DNA from: Rhodanobacter ginsengisoli
Lineage (GTDB): Bacteria > Pseudomonadota > Gammaproteobacteria > Xanthomonadales > Rhodanobacteraceae
Assembly: GCF_042657065.1 (NCBI RefSeq)
Contig: NZ_JBHSNF010000005.1
Coordinates: forward strand, 124,001 to 188,000
Direction: 5' to 3'
Length of the DNA stretch: 64,000 nt
A program made the translations under genes and the position numbers. The notes beneath the pieces were generated by a model. The model saw nothing but the letters and a program-made list of their open reading frames with translations, had not been told where the DNA came from and ran no database searches. Every line of letters begins with the position of its first letter. The stretch's first letter is position 1. Positions 33,797-43,100 of this stretch are shown piece after piece.

Positions 33797-34342
33797 ATGA
33801 AACGCCTCGGCCCGGTCTCCTTGGTGGTGAATCCCCGACAACGACAATTCGAAGCGCTGACGCGCGCCCATACCGGCGACCTGTACCGGTTTGCCTACTG
33901 GCTGTGCGGACACGATGCGCTGGCCCAGGACCTGGTCCAGGAAACCATGCTGCGCGCCTGGAAAAACCTCGACGCGCTGCGTGAGACCGAGGCCGCCAAA
34001 CCCTGGTTGCTGACCATCCTGCGCCGCGAGCATGCCCGCCATTACGAACGTCGACAGCTGGACACCGTCGAATTGAACGAAGGCATCACCGACGACGCGG
34101 CCTGGGCCAGCCCCGAGCGTCATGGTGACGCCGCCGAACTACGTGAAGCCATGTCGAAACTACCGCACAAATATCGCGAACCGCTGCTGCTGCAGGTACT
34201 GGGCGGGATGAGCTGCGACGAGATCGCCTGTGAGCTCGGCCAGCAGCCCGGTGCGGTGATGACGCAGTTGTTCCGCGCGCGGCAGAAGCTGAAGTCCATC
34301 CTGCACGGCGAGCGCCCGGAGGCACAGCATGGACTGTCTTGA
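33797..34342 (+). CDS. ECF RNA polymerase sigma factor
   Basis: The product is 181 residues. Sigma region 2 is seen in LYRFAYWLCGHDALAQDLVQETMLRAW (about 30-56) and region 4 in LPHKYREPLLLQVLGGMSCDEIACELGQQPGAVMTQLFRARQKL (about 120-165). It overlaps the anti-sigma gene by 14 bases. The bufferin operon is convergent and ends 27 bases after that partner; regulation of it by this sigma is possible but unproven. Confidence 0.9.
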   Translation: MKRLGPVSLVVNPRQRQFEALTRAHTGDLYRFAYWLCGHDALAQDLVQETMLRAWKNLDALRETEAAKPWLLTILRREHARHYERRQLDTVELNEGITDDAAWASPERHGDAAELREAMSKLPHKYREPLLLQVLGGMSCDEIACELGQQPGAVMTQLFRARQKLKSILHGERPEAQHGLS

Positions 34343-35072
34343 GTTCCGTCGCCGACTGGGTGCGGAGCCGCAGGCGCGCGATGCCCGCTTGCAGGCCCAT
34401 CGCGACGAATGCGCCGCCTGCACCGCCGCGTGGGAGCGTGCGCAGCAGGCCGAGCGCGAGCTGCTGGCCGCGCTGGAGATCCCGGTACCGGCCGGACTGG
34501 CCGAACGCGTGCTGCTGGCACAGGCCACCGGCGAGCGCCGGCAACATGTGCGTCGGCGTCGAATGGCCCTGGCGATGGCCGCCTCGCTGCTGATCGTGGT
34601 CGCCGCTGGCGGCCTGATCTGGCGGCAGCTGGATGCCCATTCGCTGCCGGCGCTGGCGGTCGCGCACATGCCGGAGGAAATCCATTCGCTGGACCTGACC
34701 CGGCCGGTCGACGCGCAGGCGATCACCGGTGGTTTCACCTATCGCGGCGTGCACCTGCACGGGCCGCTGCCCGACGACGTGACCTACGTGAACGACTGCC
34801 CGGTGGGTCCCTACCGCACCGTGCACCTGGTCAGCCGGGTCGACGACGTGTCGGTCGCGGTGCTGTACGTGCCGGGCCAGCATGCCCGCACGGCACGCGA
34901 TTTCCATCGCGATGGCTGGCGCGGCCGTGTGGTGCCCCTGCAGCATGGCCTGCTGGTGCTGCTGACCGACCGTACCGGCAAGCGTCCGTTCAATGCCGTG
35001 GCGGACACCGTGGCGCAGGACTGGCGGGTGGCCATCGACGGACTCGGCGAACAGCGGCTCGGCCAGCTCTAG
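34329..35072 (+). CDS. Probable anti-sigma factor (DUF3379-like)
   Basis: This 247-residue protein has a zinc-type anti-sigma motif HRDECAAC (about 24-31), one transmembrane helix (about 80-97) and a C-terminal periplasmic domain. It should hold the ECF sigma factor inactive at the inner membrane and release it on a signal. It is translationally coupled to the sigma gene. Confidence 0.8.
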   Translation: MDCLEFRRRLGAEPQARDARLQAHRDECAACTAAWERAQQAERELLAALEIPVPAGLAERVLLAQATGERRQHVRRRRMALAMAASLLIVVAAGGLIWRQLDAHSLPALAVAHMPEEIHSLDLTRPVDAQAITGGFTYRGVHLHGPLPDDVTYVNDCPVGPYRTVHLVSRVDDVSVAVLYVPGQHARTARDFHRDGWRGRVVPLQHGLLVLLTDRTGKRPFNAVADTVAQDWRVAIDGLGEQRLGQL

Positions 35073-35099
35073 GCGGACCCGGGGTTCGACCGTCACGGT

Positions 35100-35597
35100 T
35101 CAGGCTGGCGAGGCATCGCGACGACGCAGCCACCAGCTGCCCAGGCCATCCAGCGAGAGGCTGCCGGGGCCCCAGGCCACCAGTGCCAGAAACATCAGGC
35201 CCCATGCCTTGTGGTCGTCGAAATCGCTGCCGACCAGGCCGGTCCAGAAGCCGTCCGGCCACAGGTCCGGATACGACACCACGGCGACGATGTTGTAGAC
35301 GAACAGCATCGCGGCGATCGCGCGGGTACCCAGGCCAAAGGCCAGAAACCATGGCGTGATCAGTTCGACCCAGGTGCCCAGCGCGGCCGCCACCGGCGGT
35401 GACAGCAACGGCACGTGGTACTCGCTGCTGAACAGCGCCAGCGTGCCCGACGGATCGGCCAGTTTGACGACGCCGGCGCGCCAGAACGCGGCCGCCACCA
35501 GCAGCCGGAACAGCAGCAGGACCAGCGGCTGCAGGTGACGCAAGGCGGCGGTCAGGTCCTGCCAGTGGCGTACGGAAGTCGAGGTGGAGGCATTCAT
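35100..35597 (-). CDS. DoxX-family membrane protein of the bufferin operon
   Basis: The product is 165 residues from the ATG at 35597, with about four transmembrane helices. The first reads LVLLLFRLLVAAAFWRAGVVKLADP, matching the DoxX consensus. It overlaps bufC by 4 bases and is the last gene of the operon. DoxX proteins are thought to take part in redox or metal-related membrane steps; bufferin operons commonly include one. Confidence 0.85.
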   Translation of the reverse strand: MNASTSTSVRHWQDLTAALRHLQPLVLLLFRLLVAAAFWRAGVVKLADPSGTLALFSSEYHVPLLSPPVAAALGTWVELITPWFLAFGLGTRAIAAMLFVYNIVAVVSYPDLWPDGFWTGLVGSDFDDHKAWGLMFLALVAWGPGSLSLDGLGSWWLRRRDASPA

Positions 35598-36394
35598 GCG
35601 GGATTCTCTGCAGGAGTCAAGGAAGGGGGTACGTGGTGAATGAGCGCGTGGGTCAGCACCGGGCCGAGCAGCGCGGCGATCCCGGCCCCGGCATCGAGTG
35701 CCTGCGCTGCCGCCAGGGCGACGGATACCCGCGCGCCCTGCTTCAGTGCGGCGACAAAGGCGACCCCGGCCGGCGTGCAGCTCTGCATTGCCACCTGGCC
35801 GTCTTCGCGCCACAGCAGCACGCCCTGCGCGCCGCCCTCGAGATTCACGTGCGAGGTCTCGGGCGACTCGCAGTAACGCCACAGGTCGAGCAGCGGAAAA
35901 GGCGCGGCCATCGCGTGCACGCAGGGCAGCAGGTGCAAGGCCGGGTCGTCACCGGCGACCCGCAGCGCCGCCGCCAGTGCCGCGGCGTCGAGCGGCTCGG
36001 CGTCGGCGGCCAGGATCGTGCGCTGGCGCAGCCAGTCCAGCCGCGTCAGTTCGCCGAGCCAGGCCAGCCCCGACAGTTCCGGCTGGGCCTGGAGATAGTC
36101 CGCGAAGTCGTCGCCCAGGTTCTGCAGGTTGCCGCTGCGGCTGCCGTGCCAGGCCGCGTAGCGCGTGGCCCAGCCATCGAAGCAATCGGTGCCGAGCATG
36201 CGCTCGACCGCCGGGAAGCTGGTGACCAGCGAGGCCACCTGGGTGGCCAGGATCGCATTGCGATAGATCTGCAGGCGTGCCGCCGGCGCGATGCCGCGGG
36301 CATCGATCCACGGCAGCAGCGCGGGCGCGGCGCCATCGATCATGGCGCGGGCGAAGCCCGACTGCAGCTCAGACAGGCTCGGTGGCGCGGACAT
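35594..36394 (-). CDS. Bufferin accessory protein BufC-like (DUF2063)
   Basis: The product is 266 residues. The N-terminal DUF2063 region LSELQSGFARAMIDG is followed by LQIYRNAILATQVASLVTSFPAVERMLG, typical of BufC/HvfC/MbnC-type partner proteins. They help the DUF692 enzyme bind and modify the precursor. It overlaps bufB by 26 bases and doxX by 4. Confidence 0.85.
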   Translation of the reverse strand: MSAPPSLSELQSGFARAMIDGAAPALLPWIDARGIAPAARLQIYRNAILATQVASLVTSFPAVERMLGTDCFDGWATRYAAWHGSRSGNLQNLGDDFADYLQAQPELSGLAWLGELTRLDWLRQRTILAADAEPLDAAALAAALRVAGDDPALHLLPCVHAMAAPFPLLDLWRYCESPETSHVNLEGGAQGVLLWREDGQVAMQSCTPAGVAFVAALKQGARVSVALAAAQALDAGAGIAALLGPVLTHALIHHVPPSLTPAENPA

Positions 36395-37235
36395 GCAGGT
36401 GTTCCGTGGCGATGCGGGCTTCGTCCTCGAGGACCTCGAAGGGCGGCAGATCCTGATCCCATTCGATCAGGGTCGGTCGGGGGCCCAGGCGTTCGATCGC
36501 GTGGGCATAGAGCCGCCACACGGCGGGGTCGACGCGGTGATCGTGGGTGTCGATCAGCAGCGGTCCCCCCAGGCCTTCCTTGCGGGTGAATCCGGCCAGG
36601 TGGATCTCGCCGACCGTGGCGGGGTCGATGCTGTCCAGGTAGCGCACGGCGTCGATGCCGTGGTTGATGCTGTTGACGTAGACATTGTTGACGTCGAGCA
36701 GCAGGCCGCAACCGCTGCGCCGGGCCAGCGCGGCGAGGAACTCCCACTCGGGCATGCTCGAATGCGTGTAATGGATGTAGCTGGAGACGTTCTCCAGCAA
36801 CACCTGTCGCTGCAGCGCCTGCTGCAGCTGATCGACATGCTCGACCATCACCGCCAGGGCTTCCTCGGTATACGGCAGCGGCAGCAGGTCATTGAAATGG
36901 CGTCCGCCGACCGCACCCCAGCAGACATGCTCGGAGACCAGCGCCGGCGCGGTGCGCACGATCACCTCGCGCAGGCGCCGCAGGTGCGCCGGGTCCAGCG
37001 CGTCGACGCTGCCCAGCGACAGCCCCACGCCATGCAGGCTGACCGGATAGTCGCGGCGCACGCGAGCGAAGACGTCCCACATCGGGCCGCCTTCGCAAAA
37101 CAGGTTCTCGCTGTGCAGTTCGAAGAACGGCACGGCCGGTCGCCGCTCCAGCACATGCTCGATGTGCGGCGGCCGCAACCCGATCCCGACGGCTGCCGGG
37201 ATCGGGCCCGCGCGATGATCACGCGCTGGCTGCAT
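36369..37235 (-). CDS. Bufferin-modifying enzyme BufB-like (DUF692)
   Basis: The product is 288 residues. The DUF692 TIM-barrel has metal ligands seen as FFELHSENL (His/Glu), SLHGVGLSLGS, SEHVCW, LLENVSSYI, LLLDVNNVYVN, IHLAGF and IDTHDH. DUF692 multinuclear iron enzymes such as MbnB/BufB convert cysteines in the precursor to copper-binding heterocycles. It begins 6 bases after the precursor gene. Confidence 0.9.
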   Translation of the reverse strand: MQPARDHRAGPIPAAVGIGLRPPHIEHVLERRPAVPFFELHSENLFCEGGPMWDVFARVRRDYPVSLHGVGLSLGSVDALDPAHLRRLREVIVRTAPALVSEHVCWGAVGGRHFNDLLPLPYTEEALAVMVEHVDQLQQALQRQVLLENVSSYIHYTHSSMPEWEFLAALARRSGCGLLLDVNNVYVNSINHGIDAVRYLDSIDPATVGEIHLAGFTRKEGLGGPLLIDTHDHRVDPAVWRLYAHAIERLGPRPTLIEWDQDLPPFEVLEDEARIATEHLHVRATEPV

Positions 37236-37241
37236 CGACGA

Positions 37242-37520
37242 TCAGCCGTTCTTCGGGGTCAGCGAACCGCCCGCGAGCTTCGAGCACAGGCCGGTCGGCA
37301 CCTCGACGAACGAGTTCGGATCGCGTGCCTTCGACGACTGCCCGGCGCAGGAGTGCGAGCCCGCCTTGCAGTCGTTCTTGTGCGCGGCGTTGACGCCGTA
37401 ACACTTCTGCATGCTGCCGGCGTCCATCTTGTCGGCGGCGTGCGAGCTGGTGGCGACGCCCAGCGCGCCGGCGGCGAGCAGGCTGAGCAGGGTGGAGCTG
37501 ATGACGGTCTTGGCTTGCAT
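37242..37520 (-). CDS. Bufferin precursor BufA1-like (DUF2282)
   Basis: The product is 92 residues from the ATG at 37520. An N-terminal signal peptide ends near SSHAAD, followed by four cysteines in CYGVNAAHKNDC, SHSCAGQS and TGLCSKL, the DUF2282/BufA1 pattern. The product would be exported to the periplasm after modification by the BufB-like enzyme and sequester copper. It is the first gene of the operon bufA-bufB-bufC-doxX. Confidence 0.88.
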   Translation of the reverse strand: MQAKTVISSTLLSLLAAGALGVATSSHAADKMDAGSMQKCYGVNAAHKNDCKAGSHSCAGQSSKARDPNSFVEVPTGLCSKLAGGSLTPKNG

Positions 37521-37706
37521 GGGTCTCTCCTGTGGATGCCGGACGATTCCGGCTGCAACAGATGACCCGGCCGGCCCGGAATTCCTTACAACGGGTTTCG
37601 GTCTCGGGTGCCCCGGCGGCCGGCGGCGCCGCCCGTGGCCGGCGGCCGCGGGCGCGAAACCGGCGCATGCGCGATAATCGGCGTCTGACTGTTTCCGGAA
37701 TGGATC

Positions 37707-38423
37707 ATGCCCCAGCTCTCCGTCGTCGTTCCCGTGTTCAACGAGCGCGACAATATTCCGCCGCTGCTCGCCGAGATCGCCACCGCCTTGCGCGGCCGGG
37801 TCGACTACGAGGTGATCTACGTCGACGACGATTCCAGCGACGACAGCCGCGAGGTGCTGGCGGCGCAGAAGACGCTGCATCCGGAGTTGCGCGTGCTCCA
37901 TCACGTCACCCGCAGCGGGCAGAGCACCGCGGTGTGGAATGGCGTGCGCGCGGCGCGGGCGCCGTGGATCGCCACGCTGGACGGCGATGGCCAGAACGAT
38001 CCGGGCGACATCCCCAAACTGCTGGCTGCGCGCGATGCCGCGATGGCCGAGACGCGGCTGTTCGCCGGCTGGCGTACCACCCGCCGCGACAGCTTCAACA
38101 AGCGCATTTCCTCGAAGGTCGCCAATGCGGTGCGCTCGCGCATGCTGCGCGACGCCACGCCGGATACCGGCTGCGGCCTGAAGCTGTTCGATCGCGAGGT
38201 GTTCCTGCGCCTGCCCTATTTCGACCACATGCACCGCTATCTGCCGGCGCTGGTCAAGCGTGCCGGGTTCCGGAGCCAGAGCGTCCCGGTCGGGCATCGT
38301 CCGCGTACCGCCGGGGTATCCAAGTACGGCATGCTGGATCGGCTGTGGGTCGGGCTGGCCGACCTGCGCGGCGTGGCGTGGCTGATGCGCCGTGGCAAGG
38401 TGACCCGGGTCGAGGAACTTTGA
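37707..38423 (+). CDS. Family 2 glycosyltransferase (dolichyl-phosphate-sugar synthase-like)
   Basis: This 238-residue protein starts LSVVVPVFNERDNIPPLL with VDDDSSDDS and LDGDGQNDP as nucleotide-sugar and metal sites. The later RHRPRTAGVSKYG-like segment is typical of polyprenyl-phosphate transferases. It has no C-terminal membrane helices. Probable role is transfer of a sugar to a lipid carrier for envelope glycans. Confidence 0.85.
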   Translation: MPQLSVVVPVFNERDNIPPLLAEIATALRGRVDYEVIYVDDDSSDDSREVLAAQKTLHPELRVLHHVTRSGQSTAVWNGVRAARAPWIATLDGDGQNDPGDIPKLLAARDAAMAETRLFAGWRTTRRDSFNKRISSKVANAVRSRMLRDATPDTGCGLKLFDREVFLRLPYFDHMHRYLPALVKRAGFRSQSVPVGHRPRTAGVSKYGMLDRLWVGLADLRGVAWLMRRGKVTRVEEL

Positions 38424-38486
38424 CTCACGTCATGCCGAGCCGATCCGGTCGTCGTATGCTGACAGACCTCCTTTCGGGGGATCGTC

Positions 38487-38855
38487 ATGAGTATCGTCGT
38501 CAAACGTGTCTACGAGCCGGCCGCCCATAGCGACGGTTACCGTGTACTGATCGACCGGTTGTGGCCGCGCGGGCTCAAGAAGGAGGGCGCGCCGCTGGAC
38601 CTGTGGGCGAAGGAGCTGGCGCCATCCACCGCATTGCGCCAGTGGTTCGGGCACGCGCCGGCCCGCTGGGACGGTTTTCGCCACCGCTATGCCAGCGAGC
38701 TGGACGGCGTGCCCGAATACTGGCGCCCGCTGGCCGAGCGGGCGGCGCGGCACACGGTCACCCTGCTCTACGCGGCACGCGACGAGGAGCACAACAACGC
38801 GGTGGCGCTCAAGGCGTATCTGGAGAACTGGTTGCGCACGCACGGTCCCTGCTGA
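38487..38855 (+). CDS. DUF488 family protein
   Basis: This 122-residue protein has the DUF488 start IVVKRVYEPAAHSDGYRVLIDRLWPRG and a later TLLYAARDEEHNNAV. Its molecular function is unknown. It is a common single-gene unit in proteobacteria. Confidence 0.85.
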   Translation: MSIVVKRVYEPAAHSDGYRVLIDRLWPRGLKKEGAPLDLWAKELAPSTALRQWFGHAPARWDGFRHRYASELDGVPEYWRPLAERAARHTVTLLYAARDEEHNNAVALKAYLENWLRTHGPC

Positions 38856-38871
38856 CCGCTGCGGGAGTCGC

Positions 38872-39825
38872 TCAGGGCGACCGCAGCGGGGCGGTCGATC
38901 TCGGCCAGTCGGTCAGTGCCGCGCGCGCCTGCAGGCGACCCCGTTCGATCAGCTCGCGGGCGCGGTAGAACTCGTAGACGCTGGCGATGTTGCGTGGCAG
39001 CTCGATCAGCAGGTCCGGCTCGTAGGCGGCCAGTCGCAGTCGCGACAGGTTGGCCTGCATCAGATCCATCGCCTGCGCCAGCGTATCCAGCGTGCCTGGC
39101 GTGCGCGGCTGGCTTTCGCCTCCCGGCATCAGGCGGGTGATGAACTCGCCGATGCGGTGCCGATAGCTGTTCTCGTCGACCGGCTCGCGCGCCACCGGCG
39201 CGACCGGGACCGCCGCCTCGGACGGACCGTCGATACTCACTGCGAGCAGGAAGTCCGCCCGTACGCCGATCAACGGGGTCACCGGTACCGGGTTGAGCAG
39301 GGCGCCATCGACCAGGCGCCGGCCGTCGAGGCGATGCGGGCGGAACACCGTGGGCACCGCGATCGAGGCGCGGATCGCATCGAACAGGCTGCCGCGGGTC
39401 AGCCATACCTCGCGCTCGCGATCGAGATCGGTGGCCACCGCGGTGAAGGCCAGCGGCAGCTCCTCGATGCGGATGTCGCCGATCAGGCTGCGCAGGGTGT
39501 CGATGATCCGCTCGCCCTTGATCAGGCCGCCGCCGGAAAACGTCCAGTCGAGCAGCCGCAGCACGTCGAACCGGGCCAGCGCGCAGACCCAGTCGCGATA
39601 GACGTCCAGCTTGCCCATCGCGTGGATGCCGCCGATCAGGGCGCCCATCGAACTGCCGGCAATCGCGACGATCTCGAATCCCTGAGCCTCGAGCTCCTCG
39701 ATCACGCCGATATGCGCCAGCCCCTTCGCGCCACCGGCTCCCAGTGCGAGCGCTACCGTGGGCTTGTCCGCCGCGGCCGTCGCCGCGATGGCGAGGCTGG
39801 CGGTGGTGATTTCGTCATGATTCAT
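38872..39825 (-). CDS. Patatin-like phospholipase (RssA-type)
   Basis: This 317-residue protein has the oxyanion segment LGAGGAKGLAHIGV (about 28-41), the nucleophile elbow GSSMG and DGALLNP-like DxG (LVDGALLNPVP) with the second catalytic Asp. It is likely a lipid acyl hydrolase. The C-terminal extension of about 100 residues is typical of this class. Confidence 0.88.
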   Translation of the reverse strand: MNHDEITTASLAIAATAAADKPTVALALGAGGAKGLAHIGVIEELEAQGFEIVAIAGSSMGALIGGIHAMGKLDVYRDWVCALARFDVLRLLDWTFSGGGLIKGERIIDTLRSLIGDIRIEELPLAFTAVATDLDREREVWLTRGSLFDAIRASIAVPTVFRPHRLDGRRLVDGALLNPVPVTPLIGVRADFLLAVSIDGPSEAAVPVAPVAREPVDENSYRHRIGEFITRLMPGGESQPRTPGTLDTLAQAMDLMQANLSRLRLAAYEPDLLIELPRNIASVYEFYRARELIERGRLQARAALTDWPRSTAPLRSP

Positions 39826-40065
39826 ACGCCTGCTCCGATCGCGGACTGGCTGTGCTGCGGGATTCCTCCTTCGCCATGATCGCTACCCGTTTCCTTGCGG
39901 TGCGGAGGCGAACGGGCCGGCCCCGGTGATACACATCGAGCCTTGCCGGTTAGGATGAGGGCCTGCAAGAACGACGGCAAGCCCTGGAGCACGCATGCGC
40001 CACACCGATGAACCCTCGATCCAGCGGTCTCTCGCGATGCGCGCGGCGCGCACGCGAGTACCCGC

Positions 40066-41838
40066 ATGACCTGGCAGGCATGGGCCACGGTGGTGGTGAT
40101 CGCCACGGCGATGGCGTTGTTCGCCAGCGAAAAGGTGCGCATCGATCTGGTCGCGCTGATGACCCTGGCGGTGCTGGTGATCCTGGGCATCGTGAGTCCG
40201 GTCGAAGCCCTGTCCGGCTTCAGCAATGAAGCCACCGTGACGGTGGCGGCGATGTTCGCGTTGAGCCTGGGCATCGAGCGTTCCGGAGCACTGGAGCCGC
40301 TGAGCCGGCTGCTGATGAAGATTCGGCAACCGTGGTTGCTGACCCTGGCCGTCATGCTGGTGATCGCTCCGCTGGGCGCCTTCATCAAGAACATCGCGCT
40401 GGTGGCCACCTTCCTGCCGCTGGTGCTGCGCGTATGCCAGCGCACGCATACCTCGCCGGCGCGCGTGCTGATGCCGATGGCCTACGCGGCGCAGATGGGC
40501 GGCGTGTGCACGCTGATCGGCACCTCCTCGAACCTGCTGGCCGACAGCCTGGCGCAGAAGCAGGGCCTGTTGCCGATCGGCGTGTTCGAGATGACGCCGC
40601 TGGGTGCGGTGCTCGGCGTCGCCGGCATCGTCTACCTGATGCTGGTCGGCCGCTGGCTGCTGCCGGCGCATATCGACACGCAGCTGCCGGAAGAACTGGA
40701 AATCGGCAAGTACGTGACCGAGCTGGAGCTGACCGCGGACTCGCCGCTGATCGGCAAGATGATCGCCGACGCCCAACTGGGCGAGAAGTTCGGTGTCTAT
40801 CCGCTGGAATTGCTGCGCGGTGAACGACGCATGTGGTCACCGCGCTCGCAGCAGCTGGCGGCGGGCGACGTGCTGCTGGTGCGTGGCGACTGGGACAAGA
40901 TCGAGGAATTCCGCCGCGGCGCCAAGCTGCGCAACGCGCCGGAGCTGCACTACGCCCATGGCGACGAGCGCCCCCGCGTGCTGACCGAGATGATCGTGGC
41001 GCCGGGCAGTTCGATCGAGGGCCGCCGCTTTCTCGAATCCGGTATCGGCTGGCGCTACAACGCCACCCTGCTGGCGATCCACCGCCGCGGTGTCGTGCTG
41101 CGCGACAAGCTCAGCGACGTCAGCCTGGCGGTCGGCGACGTACTGATGGTGCTGGTCGACGAGGACAGCATGTCGAAGCTGCGCGGCGAGGAGGCCTTCA
41201 TCGTGCTGACCGAGCGCGAGGACGCGCACCGGACCCCGCGCAAGGCACTCGTGGCGGTGGCGATCATGGCCGCGGTGGTGCTGATCTCGGGCATGCACTG
41301 GTTGCCGATTCCGATCGCCGCGATCTGCGGTGCCACGGCGATGGCGCTGACCGGCTGTTTCGGTCGCAAGGATGTCTACGAGGGCATCGACTGGAAAATC
41401 ATCATCCTGCTCGGTGCGATCCTGCCGCTGGGCCTGGCGATCGAGAAGACCGGCCTGTCGACCACGGTGGTGCAACTGGGCATGGGCCTGGTCGGCGACC
41501 ACGGGCCGCTGGCCGCCCTGCTGATGATCTACCTGCTGACCGCCCTGCTCACCGAGTTGATGGGACACAACCCGTCGGTGGTGCTGATGGTGGGCATCGC
41601 GGTGTCGGTGGCGCATGCGGTGCACGCCGATGCGCGTCCGTTCGTGGTGGCGGTGGCGTTCGCCGCGGCGACCTCGTTCGCCACCCCGGTCGGCTACCCC
41701 ACCAACACCATGGTCTATTACGCCGGCGGCTACCGTTTCACCGATTTCATGAAGGTGGGTATCCCGTTGATCCTGATGTTCTGCGCGCTGTCGATGTGGC
41801 TGATCCCGCATTTCTGGCCGTTCCATCCGCTTCAATAA
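40066..41838 (+). CDS. SLC13-family permease with TrkA-C domains
   Basis: This 590-residue protein has N-terminal transmembrane segments (about 1-205) with GTSSNLLA as the Na+/substrate motif, two RCK_C/TrkA-C regulatory domains in the middle (about 210-390) and further transmembrane segments with GHNPSVV and TPVGYPTN. It is a cation-coupled carboxylate or sulfate-type transporter; the substrate cannot be told. Confidence 0.88.
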   Translation: MTWQAWATVVVIATAMALFASEKVRIDLVALMTLAVLVILGIVSPVEALSGFSNEATVTVAAMFALSLGIERSGALEPLSRLLMKIRQPWLLTLAVMLVIAPLGAFIKNIALVATFLPLVLRVCQRTHTSPARVLMPMAYAAQMGGVCTLIGTSSNLLADSLAQKQGLLPIGVFEMTPLGAVLGVAGIVYLMLVGRWLLPAHIDTQLPEELEIGKYVTELELTADSPLIGKMIADAQLGEKFGVYPLELLRGERRMWSPRSQQLAAGDVLLVRGDWDKIEEFRRGAKLRNAPELHYAHGDERPRVLTEMIVAPGSSIEGRRFLESGIGWRYNATLLAIHRRGVVLRDKLSDVSLAVGDVLMVLVDEDSMSKLRGEEAFIVLTEREDAHRTPRKALVAVAIMAAVVLISGMHWLPIPIAAICGATAMALTGCFGRKDVYEGIDWKIIILLGAILPLGLAIEKTGLSTTVVQLGMGLVGDHGPLAALLMIYLLTALLTELMGHNPSVVLMVGIAVSVAHAVHADARPFVVAVAFAAATSFATPVGYPTNTMVYYAGGYRFTDFMKVGIPLILMFCALSMWLIPHFWPFHPLQ

Positions 41839-41867
41839 GGCAATGCGCTCCTTGCGTTTGCTCCCTC

Positions 41868-42045
41868 TCCCCTGCGGGGAGACGACTGCATGGATGCAGG
41901 AGGTAGAGCAATGCAGGGAGCGATTGCCGAGGGTTGGGGTGAGGGGGACAATCTTGCACGGAAGCTGCACCGGAGCGGGCTTTGTTCGGCCTTCCCGCGA
42001 GCACCCGCCCTCACCTCAATCCTCTCCCGCAAGCGGGAGAGGAGG
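41868..42045. repeat. Xanthomonad-type intergenic hairpin repeat
   Basis: The 290-bp gap contains CTCCCTCTCCCCTGCGGGGA near 41870, GGTTGGGGTGAGGG near 41932, its diverged inverted copy (CCTCACCTCAATCC, 42010-42023) and the perfect hairpin CCTCTCCCGC/GCGGGAGAGG at 42021-42042. Such interspersed, hairpin-forming intergenic repeats are common in this order. It may also act as terminator for both flanking convergent genes. Confidence 0.65.
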
Positions 42046-42128
42046 CGAACGTGCCAAGCGGGTTCGTGCCTTCGTGCATCACCGCCTCGGGAACACTGCG
42101 GCACAGATGGACATATCCAGTTTTGCTG

Positions 42129-43100
42129 TCAGGCGTAGCCGCCCAGGGCCAGTTGCAGCAGGATCTTCATTTCCTCGCGCAGCGACAACGGTGCCACCAC
42201 CTCGGCATCCGGGCCGTACTTGAGTACGTCCATCAGCAGCTCCTTCGAATTGGAGTACGGCACCTTCAGCTCGTAGCGGCCGTCCGGCAGCCACTCGCCC
42301 TTCTGCTGCGAATGCCAGTGTTCGTCGGCCACCCAGCGGGCCGCGTGCGCGGAAAAGCGCAGGGTCGCCCACGCCTTCGGCTTGCCGGCGAAGATGCCGT
42401 AGCTGGAGGTGAGCAGGTCGTTGAGGTCGGCATCCGGGACATCGATGGCGGCGGCATCCAGTGCACCCGCCTCGACGATGCGGTCGACAGCGAAGCTGCG
42501 CAGTGCCTCGCGGTCGTGATCCCAGACGTCGAGGTACCAGTTGTCGCGGTAATGCGTCAGTCGTTGCGGTGACACGGTGCGGCGGCTGTCGGCATTGGTG
42601 GTGCGCGCGCGGTAGCGGAAGCGCAGCTGCTTGCGCTCGAGCACCGCGCCGGCGACGATGCGAAACACCTGCTGGTCGAGCTTGCGCTCGCCCCACGGGA
42701 TCACCCGGATGCGCTCGATCGGCAAGGCCTTGCCGCTGTCGTGATGCGACAGCAGGCCCTCGATGCGCGCCTTGAACGGCGCCAGTGCGCCGGCCAGCAC
42801 GCCGGGGCCGGAGCGGCTGATCAGCTCGTTCAGGGCCAGCAGCGAGGCCAGTTCGTCCGAGGTCAGCCACAGCCCGGGCAGCTCGAACTTCTCGCCTTCG
42901 CCGAGCTCGTAGCGGAACGCGGCCTGGTCGGTGCCCGCACTCTCGATCGGCGCGCCGAGCGCGTCGCGCAGGAACGCCACGTCGCGGTACAGCGTGGCAC
43001 GCGAGCATTCCAGTTCACCGAGCAGGCGCGACAACGGAATCGGGTAATGCGCCGACTTCAGCAGGCGGTGCAGGCTCAATATGCGTTCGTAGCGATCCAT
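42129..43100 (-). CDS. WYL-domain transcriptional regulator
   Basis: The product is 323 residues from the ATG at 43100; the frame is open 21 codons further. The N-terminal helix-turn-helix (IPLSRLLGELECSRATLYRDVAFL) is followed by the WYL domain with QLRFRYRA and WYLDVWDHDREALRSFAVDRI, and a C-terminal WCX extension. WYL regulators respond to small or nucleic ligands and sometimes control defence genes; its target here is unknown. Confidence 0.88.
   Translation of the reverse strand: MDRYERILSLHRLLKSAHYPIPLSRLLGELECSRATLYRDVAFLRDALGAPIESAGTDQAAFRYELGEGEKFELPGLWLTSDELASLLALNELISRSGPGVLAGALAPFKARIEGLLSHHDSGKALPIERIRVIPWGERKLDQQVFRIVAGAVLERKQLRFRYRARTTNADSRRTVSPQRLTHYRDNWYLDVWDHDREALRSFAVDRIVEAGALDAAAIDVPDADLNDLLTSSYGIFAGKPKAWATLRFSAHAARWVADEHWHSQQKGEWLPDGRYELKVPYSNSKELLMDVLKYGPDAEVVAPLSLREEMKILLQLALGGYA

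Noticed and set aside
31683..33800. parS site near parAB
   Set aside because: I searched for TGTTTCACGTGAAACA-like palindromes by eye and found none in this window.
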